Both the position numbers and the translations under genes were made by a program. Under the pieces are notes generated by a model. The model worked only from the letters and a program-made list of their open reading frames with translations. It ran no database searches and was not told where the DNA came from. Positions 9,244 to 20,057 of a DNA stretch of 64,000 nucleotides are shown here, piece after piece. The stretch covers positions 12,337,150 to 12,401,149 of the forward strand of contig OX442417.1 of the NCBI GenBank assembly GCA_949361645.1. The letters are read 5' to 3'. Numbering within the stretch: position 1 is the stretch's first letter; the number at the start of each line of letters is the position of its first letter. Source of the DNA: Spongilla lacustris. Taxonomy: Eukaryota; Porifera; Demospongiae; Spongillida; Spongillidae.

Positions 9244-10464
9244 TCAGATTCTGACATAGTCATTGTATCGCTTTGGCTCTCTTACAGCTCTTCCACTTCT
9301 TGTTCTGTATTGAACTTCAGAACCATCACTTGGGACATTCATGTGCTCCTGCTGTAGTAGTTCGTCATTCGCATCGTGCACAACTGTGGTTTCTTCTGTG
9401 TCTTTGTCTGTTTGGTTATCTTGATCTGTGTTATGAAACTGTTCATTCACCTGTGTCTGTGATTCTTCTGAATAATCATCACTGTACTCTGACATGTTGT
9501 CTGCATCCTGTTGATGATGGGAGGTTTGCTGTATGTGTCGTCTGTTTCTTCGGTATGTTTTTCCTTCTGTGGTCGTAACGATATATGATCGTGGTGTGTC
9601 AGCAATGTCTGTTACGGTGGCAGGTCTCCAGTGTTTGTCAAGTTGTATGTACACACTATCCCCAATGTGTAGAGGTGCAAGTGATTTTGACCCTTTGTCA
9701 TAGTATTTCTTTTGCTGTCTGCTGTTCTTTTCTAAGATTGACTTGACATGTTCTGGGTTGATGACTTTCGGCTCCAATTGTGCAGGTTTCACTGGTAGTG
9801 AGGTTTGAAGGCGACGACTCATAAGTAATTGAGCAGGTGATCCCAACTCCCCTATCATGGTGTTCCGTAATTCTAGTAGGTTCAGGTATATATCTTGACC
9901 AGTGGCCAAAGATTTCTTCAGCATTCTCTTGATTATCTGCACAGATCGCTCTGCAAGTCCATTCGATTGTGGGTGTAGGGGACTAGTTGTGATGTGATCA
10001 AAACCCCATTGTTCTGCAAACAGCTTGTATTCTCGGGAGCTAAATTGAGGACCATTATCTGTTCTAACTTTTTGGGGTATGCCATGTCTTGCGAAGATTG
10101 ATTTGGTGTGGGTAATGATAGTTTTACTGAGAGTGTCACTGAGCCGACTAAATTCAATAAACTTGGAGTAGTAGTCAACAATCAACAAGTAGTCTGCACC
10201 ATTGAAGTGAAATAGATCGGATGCAATCATTTCCCATGGACCGTGAGGAACTTGTTCTTGAAACATGGGATCCTTGGCATTGGATGCCTGAAATTCCCTG
10301 CATGTTAGACATTGCTGAACAATGTTTGTTATTTCCTGTGACATTCCTGGCCAAAAAATAACTTCTTTTGCTCTTTGTATGCATTTTGTTATGCCCATGT
10401 GTCCTGCATGAATTCTTTGCAACATATCTTGTCGCAGCGCTTTTGGTACAATGATCTTTTCCAC
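9244..10464 (-). CDS. integrase part of Pol, element 2
   Basis: About 400 codons in a different frame from the upstream gag-pol frame, overlapping it by about 75 bp. It holds the integrase HHCC finger (HAGHMG ... CLTC), catalytic Asp in ASDLF, Asp in TDNGPQFSS and Glu in LAERSV, then a basic/acidic tail. It should be translated as part of Pol after a frameshift or from a one-base lesion; its apparent start is a GTG inside the overlap, not a genuine initiator. The domain looks intact. Confidence 0.9.
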   Translation of the reverse strand: MEKIIVPKALRQDMLQRIHAGHMGITKCIQRAKEVIFWPGMSQEITNIVQQCLTCREFQASNAKDPMFQEQVPHGPWEMIASDLFHFNGADYLLIVDYYSKFIEFSRLSDTLSKTIITHTKSIFARHGIPQKVRTDNGPQFSSREYKLFAEQWGFDHITTSPLHPQSNGLAERSVQIIKRMLKKSLATGQDIYLNLLELRNTMIGELGSPAQLLMSRRLQTSLPVKPAQLEPKVINPEHVKSILEKNSRQQKKYYDKGSKSLAPLHIGDSVYIQLDKHWRPATVTDIADTPRSYIVTTTEGKTYRRNRRHIQQTSHHQQDADNMSEYSDDYSEESQTQVNEQFHNTDQDNQTDKDTEETTVVHDANDELLQQEHMNVPSDGSEVQYRTRSGRAVREPKRYNDYVRI

Positions 10465-13262
10465 AGGATTCCAGATGCTTCTGACAGTTCCTCACGAAAA
10501 TTCCAGTACTGTTGAAGATCACTAGCAACTGCAGATCTGCTGTCCGGCCATCCATCCCGTATCACATTCCTAAGAGCCAATAGAACAGTATCTTTAGCTG
10601 TAGCTTCTCTAATCTCTCTCATCCGTTTGCCAGATGCAGGAACATTACTCACTACCAGATGTACAGCTTCAGCTAATTCCGTTTCCATTTCACCAACAGT
10701 TGTGTCAGTTGTATATGCTCGAGACAGCGTGTCTGCAATGTACATTTCCTTCCCCGGTTTGTATGATAAAACGAAATCGTATTTTTGTAGTCGAAGTAGC
10801 ATGCGTTGAAGTCTGGGTGGTGCATGATGTAAGGGTTTTTTCAGTATTGACTCCAATGGCTTATGGTCTGACTGCACACTCACTGTCCGGCCATAAACAT
10901 ATTGGTTGAACTTTTCAAATGCAAACACGACTGCTAATAGTTCCTTCTCTATCTGCGCGTATCTCTGCTCTGTGTCGGAAAGTGCCCGCGAGGTGTAGGC
11001 AACTGGACGTTCCTGTTGTGGTAAAACAGCACCAAGTCCAGTCTGTGAGGCGTCACAACTGATGGTCACCGGTTGTTTTACATCATAAAATGCCAGTACA
11101 GGTGCAGTGCTCAAAAGTTTCTTTACGTTTTCAAATGCTGCTTCCTGCTCCCATGTCCAAACAAATGGAACATCTTTTCCCAGTAGTACTCGTATGTGCT
11201 CTGTGACAGTGGACATGTTGGGCACGAATTTTGATACGTAATTCAAGGTTCCCAGTAGCCGTTCAACACCCTTCCTATCCTTCGGAGGAGGCATGGCAAG
11301 AATGGCTTTCACTCTGTTTTCATCTGGTGTGATTTCATCACCACTGATGCAGTGTCCCAGATATGTTACTTGTGGTACTCCAAATTGACATTTTTCTTTA
11401 TTCAATGTCAAGTGCACTTCTTGACACCTTTTCAGGACAGCTGTAAGTCTTTGTTGGTGCTCCTCTTCTGTACGTCCATGGATTAGCATGTCGTCAATAT
11501 CAGTCTCCACACCAGGTAGATCTCCAAACAGCTGATACATTCGTTTCTGAAATACTTCTTGTGCCGAACTGATTCCAAAAGGTAATCTGGTGTAACAATA
11601 CCTCCCAAATGGCGTGTTAAATGTGGTGAGAAGCTGACTTGCTCTGTCCAAAGGAATCTGCCAATACCCATGATTAGCATCCAGCTTGGAAAATACTTTT
11701 GCTCCATGAAGTCGTGTAGCAATATCATCTAATGTTGGGAGCTGAAAATGTTCTCGCATTATTGCCTTGTTCAGAGGCCTGGGATCAAGACATATTCTCA
11801 ACTGTTTGGTTTTCGGTTTCTCAACAACAACTAAGGAGTTGACCCAATCAGTTGGTTCCTCAACCGCAACAATGACTCCCATTGATTCCATCTTGTTAAG
11901 CTCTGTTTTCAATCGATCACGAATCGTAACTGGCTGGTTGCGAGGTGGACTGATTACAGGCTTTACTGTGGGGTCCAACTTAATGTGATAAGGTTGCTTC
12001 AAACATCCCAAACCAGAAAAAACGTCTTTAAACTGCTGTGTTGCGTTCATCTGCAAGTTGACATTCATGATAACTTTAACCAAATTTAGTTCTCGTGATG
12101 CATTGAGTCCAAGAATTGGGTTTTGAGATGTGTCTGCAACAAAAAATTCTAACTGATGCCCACCAACTAGAAGCGTGCATTCACCAACTGTCTTCAACGA
12201 ATCGCCAGTGTACCCAAATAGCTTCACTCTTGATTTTGCCAATGTGGGTTTACGATGCATCAGGTTGTACTCACTCAGTGGCATGACGTTCACTTGAGAG
12301 CCAGTGTCAATTTTGAATTTGATCATTCTACCTTGAATTCTGAAAGATGCAAAACATTCATTGACACCAATTTCTACAGTCTGCTTTGCCTTCAAAGTTC
12401 CTACCACAAACTCATCCGCATCACTGCGCTCTTCTTCCTCTTCTTTTTGTATCAATGTTGATACTCCTTTGCTTGACCTGCAGTACCTGGCAAAATGATT
12501 AAGTTTGTGGCAGTTATTACAACGCTTGCCGAAAGCAGGGCACTTGTCTCTCTTGTGTTGGTATCCACAATTTCGACAGTTAGAGATTGGATGTTGATTT
12601 GAGATTGGCTTGACAACACCTGCATCCTCATTCGGTAGTGAACCGCGAGACACTGTTGGTTGACGCTTTGGACGAGGATTTATTGCATGAACCAATGACA
12701 AATCTGCAGAAGCTTCCTCATTGATGCATTTCAGCTGTGTTTTTGATTGCTCTTCAGCCCGACAGAGGTCTATGGCTTTGTCTAAGGTGAGGTCCCGCTC
12801 CCGTAACAGCCTTTCTTTGATCTTTTCTGATAAAACACCACAAACAATTCTGTCCCTGATGAGCTCCTCTTCCAGTGTTCCAAAAGCACAATTTCTAGTC
12901 ATCAATTTCAGTGCGGTCACGTATTGATCGATAGATTCCCCTTCTTGCTGTGACCTTGTGTTAAACCTGTACCGCTCAACGGTTACATTTTGTTTCGGTT
13001 TACAATACCCTTCGAATTTTTGGAATAGGATACTTATCTTGTTCTTGTCTTGCCCTGAAATGTTGAACGTGTTGTAAATGTCTCTCCCTGCTGGACCTAT
13101 AATGTAGAGGAAAGCACTGCACTGTTCTTGCTCAGTTTTCCCAGTCATGGTCAAAGTGAGAAAAAGTTCCATTGATTGACGCCATTTCCTCCACGTTTCG
13201 GCTACAGACGTTCCATCACTCGACGCGAAGTCCATTTCAGGCGGTGGCTTTATGTGCTCCAT
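10389..13262 (-). CDS. Gag-protease-RT-RNase H of element 2
   Basis: 957-codon frame starting at ATG 13260-13262. Order: Gag; two zinc knuckles (CRNCGYQHKRDKC and CNNCHKLNHFARYC); protease IDTGSQ; reverse transcriptase, whose active-site box reads DIDDML instead of the common YxDD; RNase H with CDASQTGLGAVL. The end diverges into an unrelated tail where the integrase continues in another frame at about 10440-10464, near an AAAA run. This resembles the animal Gypsy group in which Gag and Pol are fused. Confidence 0.93.
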   Translation of the reverse strand: MEHIKPPPEMDFASSDGTSVAETWRKWRQSMELFLTLTMTGKTEQEQCSAFLYIIGPAGRDIYNTFNISGQDKNKISILFQKFEGYCKPKQNVTVERYRFNTRSQQEGESIDQYVTALKLMTRNCAFGTLEEELIRDRIVCGVLSEKIKERLLRERDLTLDKAIDLCRAEEQSKTQLKCINEEASADLSLVHAINPRPKRQPTVSRGSLPNEDAGVVKPISNQHPISNCRNCGYQHKRDKCPAFGKRCNNCHKLNHFARYCRSSKGVSTLIQKEEEEERSDADEFVVGTLKAKQTVEIGVNECFASFRIQGRMIKFKIDTGSQVNVMPLSEYNLMHRKPTLAKSRVKLFGYTGDSLKTVGECTLLVGGHQLEFFVADTSQNPILGLNASRELNLVKVIMNVNLQMNATQQFKDVFSGLGCLKQPYHIKLDPTVKPVISPPRNQPVTIRDRLKTELNKMESMGVIVAVEEPTDWVNSLVVVEKPKTKQLRICLDPRPLNKAIMREHFQLPTLDDIATRLHGAKVFSKLDANHGYWQIPLDRASQLLTTFNTPFGRYCYTRLPFGISSAQEVFQKRMYQLFGDLPGVETDIDDMLIHGRTEEEHQQRLTAVLKRCQEVHLTLNKEKCQFGVPQVTYLGHCISGDEITPDENRVKAILAMPPPKDRKGVERLLGTLNYVSKFVPNMSTVTEHIRVLLGKDVPFVWTWEQEAAFENVKKLLSTAPVLAFYDVKQPVTISCDASQTGLGAVLPQQERPVAYTSRALSDTEQRYAQIEKELLAVVFAFEKFNQYVYGRTVSVQSDHKPLESILKKPLHHAPPRLQRMLLRLQKYDFVLSYKPGKEMYIADTLSRAYTTDTTVGEMETELAEAVHLVVSNVPASGKRMREIREATAKDTVLLALRNVIRDGWPDSRSAVASDLQQYWNFREELSEASGILWKRSLYQKRCDKICCKEFMQDTWA

Positions 13263-13270
13263 TTTAGAAG

Positions 13271-13287
13271 CTCCACTCCTGACACCA
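13271..13287 (-). promoter_or_regulatory. primer binding site (tRNA-Leu type), element 2
   Basis: On the minus strand TGGTGTCAGGAGTGGAG directly follows the 5' LTR. It matches the tRNA-Leu 3' end with a divergent distal part. Confidence 0.75.
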
Positions 13288-13445
13288 TGTAATGTTACGC
13301 GAGAGCGCCCGAGATAACTATGTCAAAACTTGATGTTAGCTGGATTCACTTGGCATAGCCAAAACACACGTACTTACAAAAAAGACATACGAAACAATAA
13401 TCAATACTCACGTGAAAATCACGTGCCTTAACTATTATATTACAA
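13288..13445 (-). repeat. 5' LTR of element 2
   Basis: 158-bp LTR, two bases longer than its partner because of the AT in GGCATAGCC. It is bounded on the outside by ACAGG. Confidence 0.9.
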
Positions 13446-14148
13446 CAGGTACATATCAGTTTGAAGGGTTAGGATTATGTTACTTTTAAAACTCTTTGGG
13501 CACCAAATCCATGTTTTATATGCATGAGCTATAAATATTAAGAGGATATAACAAGTGTAGTAGAGTCACTGCAAACACTACATGTACAATTTCTTCTGCT
13601 TGTAGGCAAATACAAGTGAAGTAATTCTCATGTTGCGTTGTACTACAAAATTATGGTACACGATAGATGATATATATGTAGTTGTATGTCAATCTGTACC
13701 AATATACTAATATATAATGTATGCATACAGACTGATATATTTCCTTCCTGAAATGCAGCTGAATGCTGTTAGTTATAACAAATCATAATTCTAATTACAC
13801 ATCACATGAAGAGCAATGCCGCAGTCACAAATAGCTTGAAGTATGCTTTTGTCCACATGCATGTTGCGTGCACACGCAATTAGGAATAGAAATTTCTAGC
13901 ATTCATGTGAAACCACAGATGACAATTAACAACAGAACAAACTAATTCATTATCTGATACGTACGCCTTACATGTAACCTCTTGTGGCATATAGAACATT
14001 AAAAAGTTACACTATGTAGAAATCAAAGAATTGAGTCTCTATAGCTATAGACACGAGAACCTGATGTTTGAACAAGGCATGTTGGAAACTTGCTCATGCA
14101 AACAAAAAAGCAATGCAGAAAAGATATGTCTAGGTCTCAGTATTGTAC
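13446..14148. other. displaced gene A upstream sequence and duplication junction
   Basis: 13446-13530 matches the sequence upstream of genes B and C (GTTACTTTTAAAACTC), so it is gene A's original 5' flank pushed away by element 2. At 13530/13531 it changes to sequence matching the intron from 6998 upward, which marks the breakpoint of the A/B tandem duplication. The rest is gene B intron or 3' flank; no exon seen. Confidence 0.6.
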
Positions 14149-15514
14149 CTGTGCAGTTAATCATGTCTGGAGCAAGTTGATAGCCAGTAAAGCAGGTACA
14201 GTTGTAGCCCGTAGGGGTATCCACACACATCTGGCTGCAACCTCCGTTTTCCACTGCACAGTCATTGACATCTACAGCTACAAAATGCTTAAGTAGTTCA
14301 GTGATGACAAAACATAATTCTAATTACACATCACATGTAGAGCATCATGAATAGCTTGAAGTCTGCACAATTGCAATTTTGTCCATGGCCATGTTGTGTA
14401 CACATGCAATTAGGAATTAGAAAACACAGATGACAACAACAGAACAAACAAATTCATAATCTGAAAAACACTCCTTACATTTAACCTCTTGTGGCATATA
14501 GAACATAAAAAAATCGCTACACTATAGAGTAATCTGTGAGCAGCAAAGAAAGAGGAATTGAGTCTCTAGCCACAGACAGATATTGTGGATGGTATAGAAA
14601 GGCCTGATATTTGGACAAGGCATGTTGGAAACTGGTTGCAAACATAAAAGCAATGCAGAAAAGATATGTCTAGGTCTCAGTATTGTACCTGTGCAGTTAA
14701 TCTTGTCTGAAGCAAGTTGATAGCCAGTAAAGCAGGTACAGTTGTAGCCCGTAGGGGTATCCACACACATCTGGCTGCACCCTCCGTTTTTCACTGCACA
14801 TTCATTGACATCTATGTGTAATTGGAAACATCACTAAAAGATGGCAACATGTGCACATCAATATGACATACCTAGTGATACATGGAGGGCAATGGATTTT
14901 GATGAAAATCCTGATGTGGTAATGATATTGTTTGGTAGTGCGGATGATAATTGTCCACACATGTTTGCAGTACTTATTATGATGGACGAACCACTAGTAC
15001 TGGCCACAATACTGTGTCCACTAGCTGATGGTTGTACACATGCTGCAATGACATCATATACTTGTATTGTGAATTGTTGAGACTGTGGTATTGAGAAATC
15101 GCTGCAAGAATAGCTGGACAAAGCCTGAGGTATTGTATAATATGATCTGAACACCAGGCTGTAACTGCTACTATATCTAGTTGCTGGTCTATACACACCA
15201 AGGTACACTGTGCTTGTGCTTGTTGACCTGTAGTAACACAGGTTCCATGTTGTAGCATTCCCAGGACACTGAGCTGGATTTGCTGTATTCATAATAAGAC
15301 CAGTTTGTGTTGAGGATGTAAGCTGAGTGAGGTCATTTCCAAATGAACATGCAGTGCTTCCTTGTACTGCATGGGCACAGAAAGAATTAGAGAAACAGGT
15401 CAGTACAAATGTACAGGCAATGTTGTTTGCACATGTGTAGCAAGCAGTATATAGTTTTTTCAAACACAACCCACCTGCAATCACAACTAGTAATGAGAAA
15501 TAATTGATCCACAT
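14149..15514 (-). CDS. truncated receptor copy (gene B): secreted module plus two EGFs
   Basis: Exons 15475-15514 (signal peptide), 14872-15366 (165-codon extracellular module), 14689-14811 and 14149-14271 (two EGF modules), all phase 1 with good splice sites. Sequence is close to gene A; both EGFs start with the calcium-type DVNEC or DVNDC. The copy ends here: the stalk, transmembrane and tail exons are absent because the duplication junction lies at 13530/13531. The product would be secreted, end in intron-derived sequence, or be completed by splicing into gene A exons, all of which share the phase. No frame lesion seen in the four exons. Confidence 0.7.
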
Positions 15515-16306
15515 TCTAAAGTTGGTAAAGAGGCAATGGTAATTGACACATCTGCACGACAGGTACCATATTAGTTCGTAGGGTTAAGATTATGTTACTT
15601 TTAAAACTCTTTGGGCACCAAGTGCATGTTTTAAGTGCATGAGCTCCCGTGCATAAATGAATGCACACTGGTGACTCCATTTTTGTAGAGAGTTGAGAAG
15701 GAGGAGTACATATGCTACATAAACTAATTATGAGGAGGAAATTGTGCAGTACTTGGCTGGGTGACACATAAACATACTCGAGTCATGTGCATACATGTAA
15801 TTGTATTTCCAAATTTGGCACCCAAATATGCACACACAAACTTCCTGCTATAAACCGCCGTTAGAATAACATGGGTATAGAATATACCCGCGCGCATTGA
15901 AACAAAGGGGCGATCGAGGGAGGGGAGAGAGGAAGGGAGAGGTGAGGGAAGGATTCGTAGGGAGAGAGGAGGGAAGGAAGGAGGAAGAGGAGAGGGAAAG
16001 AGTGGATGGCAGAGAGGGGGAGGGACAGAGAAGGGATGATTGGGTGGTAAAGACTTAAAAGATCGACAGAAGGGAGGGGAGCGAAGAAAGTGGAAGAGAG
16101 AATAAAAAGGGGGGACAGTGAGAGGGGTGAGAGATGGGTAAGAAAGCGTAAGACAGTTATAGAAATTGTGCGATCGCGCGAGTGTCTATAGCGCATGTAC
16201 CAGTGGCATGTATAAAAGAACATATACAATGTATACCCTACCTTTGGGCTTTGAATCTTGACCGATCTAGCTTGAGTATCCAAGTGAATAACTAATACAG
16301 TGTAGC
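15515..16306. repeat. upstream region of gene B, duplicated upstream of gene C
   Basis: Closely matches 45333-46142, including CTTTGGGCACCAA, a 250-bp purine-rich tract (about 15895-16150) and the ending CTAATACAGTGTA. It presumably contains the promoter of the receptor family. The purine tract can be read as long open frames on the other strand, but these are compositional. Confidence 0.65.
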
Positions 16307-16365
16307 AGTACTATGCATGGGTAGTTTGGTGGCATGTGTGTGCGTGTAAAAGGAGTCTGACGTAC

Positions 16366-16528
16366 CGTGGTAGGTGAAGTAGTTGAACCAGTTAATGCAT
16401 GTGGCCATGGAGTAGTTACACCCATTTGGTAGGGATGTGTTTACTAACAGTGCAAGCATGGACACAGGAGCAAGTCCTGCTGCTTCATGTAGTTTCACCT
16501 CTGTCTCCATTACCCACCCTTCATCCAT
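16366..16528 (-). CDS. possible orphan exon, unknown protein
   Basis: Open frame of about 54 codons on the minus strand ending in TYHG at a strong GTACGT donor (16360-16365). A possible acceptor ATAG or start ATG is at 16526-16528. It encodes a mildly hydrophobic segment with NGCNYSMATC. I do not recognise it. It stops 34 bp from the TTAA element, so an upstream exon may have been separated by that insertion. Confidence 0.25.
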
Positions 16529-16562
16529 GTCTATTTCCCATTTTCTGACGAATGGTTTTTAA

Positions 16563-18501
16563 CACCGCTTCCGTGAGAATCGAATGTATTTTTTGTCGAA
16601 CCGACATTTTGGAAAATTAGTCGGAAAAGGTCTGTATGCTTTATAAAGCATATTTTCTGATAGGCCAACTCTCGATGAGTCATTTGGTATAAATTTTAGC
16701 TTTGTGGCATATATAACAGCATACTTGTATCGGGTGAGATCAGACTTACGCACTTTCCCGTTTTTTGATGTTCGAGAGCTGATCGGTACACTTTTTTTCT
16801 ATCGCTTTTCAACAAAATCTGATGGCATTTTTGGATTCTCCTAGATACCAAATAGAGGCCTAGTGAATAGCATGTTCATAGCTAGCATAGTTTACGTACA
16901 AACTGCTCTGTTAGGTACATAAACTCGTTCCCAGACTTACACTTATTATTTTACGCATGCGCATTTAAGTTATTGCAAAATAAACATTTTTCTCAGAAGC
17001 CAGCGTGCAACAAGTGCCAAGCAGGAACAGACTGCATAAAGTGCTGCATGCGGCATCCACGTAAGCGTGGTCAACCAAGCAAGACAATAGCTTTATCTAA
17101 TTCTGAACCATCACCAGATTGGCTGAATGTGTAGCTCAGGCATAACCCAGATAGTCACCAGTGATGGAAACTCAGGCACACATTTTGAAGGTCAGACATG
17201 GCTGTGGCTTGCTGTCATATGACTGCATGTGGATGTAGCTTGCTGTCATATGACTACACATGCCTGTGGCTTGCTGTCATATGACTGCACATGCCTGTGG
17301 CTTGCTGTCATATGACTACACATGACTGTAGCTTGCTGTCATATGACTGCAGATGACTGTAGCTTGCTGTCATATGACTGCACATGACTGTAGCTTGCTG
17401 TCATATGACTGCACATGCTTGTGGCTTGCTGTCATGTGACTACACATGGCTGTAGCTTGCTATCACATGGTTGTGCTTGCTGTCATATGTCTGCACATGG
17501 CTGTAGCTTGCTGTCATATGACTGCACATGGCTGTAGCTTGCTGTCATATGACTGCACATGACTGTAGCTTGCTGTCATATGACTACACATGGCCAAGCA
17601 CATGGCCATGGCTTGCTGTTTTGCCAGTAATATTCAGAGTCATTTGACAGCAAGCCATATGTTTGCCTGGCTGAGCTGCAGTTGCAGAAAGCTATTAAAG
17701 TTCCACTGCCAGGAGTGTGTATCAAAGCATTGGCAGGAAATCTGCATAATACACTATCGTATAACAAACTTTTTGCACAGTGCTAAAGCATCAAAGGGAT
17801 GAAGGGAGCTCTGGAAGGCAAAAGAGGGCAAGGATAAGCTTTGAGCATTTGGATATGGATAAGGATATCTATCTCCAAGTGAAACTGGAGGTATATCTCT
17901 GCAGCCACCACTACATCAAAAAGACGGGAAATAAGCCAGAGCGAGTAACAGACAGAGCACATGCAAGCAGCTTCTGTTTAGCAGCAGTGATGACATATAT
18001 GTTCTGATGTGTAGTATGAACGCTACTATATATGACTGTATGCAAATGGAAAATAACGCACGCGTAGACTTGTATGCCAGCCAAAGTTCGGCACTACGCA
18101 GCACACTCGCGGAATAATACATCGGTCTGGGAACGCGGCCACAAAGATCGACATAACAAAAAGTGCTTGTTTCAACGCTCGCATACAATTAGACAGTCTA
18201 AATGTGTACAAAACCGACGCATCTTACAAAGTAAGTATATTTGGACTGTTTTTGATGTTAGAAAAGGCTTCAGAAAAAAGTGTACGTTTATTTGTGAAGC
18301 GTCCAACCGTTTGACTAAAAACAAATGCAGGTTACAACGAGAAGTACATAGGACGCTAGAAATAGCGCAAACCCTCATGCAGAGAGTTGTACTACTATGT
18401 TCTTATGCTATTGTGGCTAAGAAAGGTCGTCCGACTAATTTTCTAAAACTTGAGTTCGACAAAATAGCCCCAAAAAACATTCGATTCTCACGGAACCGGT
18501 G
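16563..18501. mobile_element. non-autonomous TTAA-target DNA transposon
   Basis: Flanked by TTAA (16559-16562 and 18502-18505). The ends are imperfect inverted repeats of roughly 75 bp: CACCGCTTCCGTGAGAATCG on the left and the complement of CACCGGTTCCGTGAGAATCG on the right, with a shared AAAATTAGTCGG further in. No transposase frame is visible; short frames at 18074-18505 and 17780-18007 look random. TTAA targeting is typical of piggyBac-type and Kolobok-type transposases, so one of these probably mobilised it. Confidence 0.8.
17196..17620. repeat. 31-bp tandem repeat inside the TTAA element
   Basis: About 13 head-to-tail units around TGTAGCTTGCTGTCATATGAC with alternating GCACATGACTG or ACACATGGCTG linkers. 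There are no unique spacers, so it is a minisatellite, not a CRISPR array. Confidence 0.85.
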
Positions 18502-18505
18502 TTAA

Positions 18506-19483
18506 TTAATGGGCTTGGTGCTGACTCTCTGGATTCACTAGGACACCTTTGTAATCCTTATGACACCATGCCTTAACATGTGAACATGCTGTATCCAGGC
18601 AGTACAAGCTCAGGGGACATCATGTATAATTTTTCGTGTAACATGTAATATACTTAATTTGAAGTGATTACACACCACACACCCAGCTTGGGTTCCCCCT
18701 CCCCCCCCCCCCCCCCCCCCCCCCGAGGAAATGTATAAATAATGAAAATTAATTACTTTATTCACAGGAAATGTTCATGTGCATGCATAGGCATACATGT
18801 GGCCCTCATTTGCATGTTGTGGCAGGGTAACCTAGTTTTGCGTACATATCCAAATACACATATGAACTTATTCTGTAATGCCATGTCACGTGATGTAAAA
18901 TAGTGATGATTATAAAATTACATTTTCTGGTTGCATGATAGCTCGGTCGGCACACTACATGTAGCTTGTGCAGGGGGTCAATACACCTCCTTTGATTAAG
19001 GACATGGACAGCACCTCTCAGATATTTATGGAACTTCCCATTAATGGTTGTCTTCATATGAGAAGACATTTGGCCATTTATTGCTTTAATCACCTTAATG
19101 GTTTACGAGATACGCATTGCTGAATGGTACACCACATCACCAATTAGCTCAACTTTGAAATAATCTTATCTACATAGTTTCATGTTTTAAATCAAATCCA
19201 ATATCTCATGAAGTACAATCAATAGATCGTATGCATTTTGGAGGGAGGTAAAAAGGGTTAAATAATAAACAGAGATTTCACACATACTGTATCAAGAAGT
19301 TTAAAAATCCTCACTTTTTTTTCACCCGGTGTGGACACACTGAATATTTAACTTAAAAATTGATCTCCCCTGAGTACCAAAAATGGTTTAATGTGTAGCA
19401 GCCGTATATGTGTGCCTAGTACTGTTTGTGTGTAATGTGTTTGGCATTGTGTGTGACGGAAGCTTCCACCAATGAGATTGCAG
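18506..19483. other. intergenic or intronic sequence upstream of the SPPL2 exons
   Basis: AT-rich with a 24-base poly-C run at 18701-18724. It should include earlier introns or exons of the SPPL2-like gene, but I cannot identify any further exon with confidence. Confidence 0.4.
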
Positions 19484-20057
19484 TTTACATCATGATTGGT
19501 TTGTTCTATGTTGGAGCTGCTGAAAGTCTGTACCACTGCCTGTCCCCCTTTGTGACCCTCATCCCACTCATGAGTACCTGGAGGTAGGCCTGGGGACTAG
19601 GCGCCCCTCCCTCCAAGTCACGTGACTGATGCTCCAATCCCAGGATACCAAAGAACAAGCTGTGGGTACTTAGGTACCAGCCTGACCCGAGATTCTTCAT
19701 CACTCTGGTGCTGTGTGTAGGCCTCGTTGTGTGGTGGGCCATTGAGAGAAACCCGCCTACCACTCCTCCTCCAGCACTATATGATGTCTTGGGATTTGCT
19801 TACATCATTTTCATTGCTTCTGTCTTTACAGAGATGGATATAGTACCATGGGTGTGTGTGTGTGCGTGTGTGCATGTGTGTGTACATGTGTGTGTACATG
19901 TGTGTGTGTTGTGTGTGTATAGGTACGTATATGTCTTGTCCTAAGTGGCTCCTCTTATTGCTCTCACTTCCCTCCACCTCAGTACCTTGTACTCCTGTTG
20001 GCTGTGTTATGTCTGTATGATATTGTGGCTGTCTTCATCACTTCATACTTCACTAAG
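19484..20057 (+). CDS. SPPL2: signal peptide peptidase-like (SPPL2) exons, partial gene
   Basis: Three plus-strand exons with consistent phases: 19484-19583, 19674-19851 and 19983-20057. Together they encode transmembrane segments matching intramembrane aspartyl proteases of the SPPL2 group: GLFYVGAAESLYHCLSP, a VVWWAIERN segment equivalent to the WAVFRNE region, a DVLGFAY segment, and LCLYDIVAVFITSYFTK with the first catalytic motif YD. The second catalytic motif (GxGD) and the PAL segment are not found in the window. They would lie downstream, beyond the Gypsy element that starts 370 bp later. The family cleaves type II membrane proteins in endosomes or lysosomes. Donor GTAGGC ends exon 1, GTGTGT exon 2, GTAGGA exon 3. 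Confidence 0.8.

Larger units (their letters stand above)
9070..13445 (-). mobile_element. Ty3/Gypsy LTR retrotransposon (element 2)
   Basis: 4.38-kb element on the minus strand with LTRs of 156 bp (9070-9225) and 158 bp (13288-13445) and a 5-bp target duplication. The LTRs differ by a 2-bp indel (GGCTAGCC versus GGCATAGCC) with no other difference noted. Gag-Pol is in one frame except for a shift between RNase H and integrase. It inserted 49 bp upstream of the gene A start codon, in the same orientation. Confidence 0.93.

Noticed and set aside
15861..16283. 140-codon Ser/Leu/Pro-rich minus-strand frame (and its counterpart at 45668-46120)
   Set aside because: It results from the GA-rich tract; reading is compositional and not preserved as a domain.
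17196..17620. Regular 31-bp repeats resembling a CRISPR array
   Set aside because: Units are contiguous with no unique spacers, and the context is eukaryotic; it is a minisatellite.
18074..18505. 143-codon plus-strand frame in the TTAA element
   Set aside because: It runs into the terminal inverted repeat, is highly basic without motifs, and mirrors a similar accidental frame in the other end.
19708..19944. Plus-strand frame continuing into Cys/Val repeats
   Set aside because: Only the first part is SPPL2 exon; the rest is a GT microsatellite beyond the GTGTGT donor.
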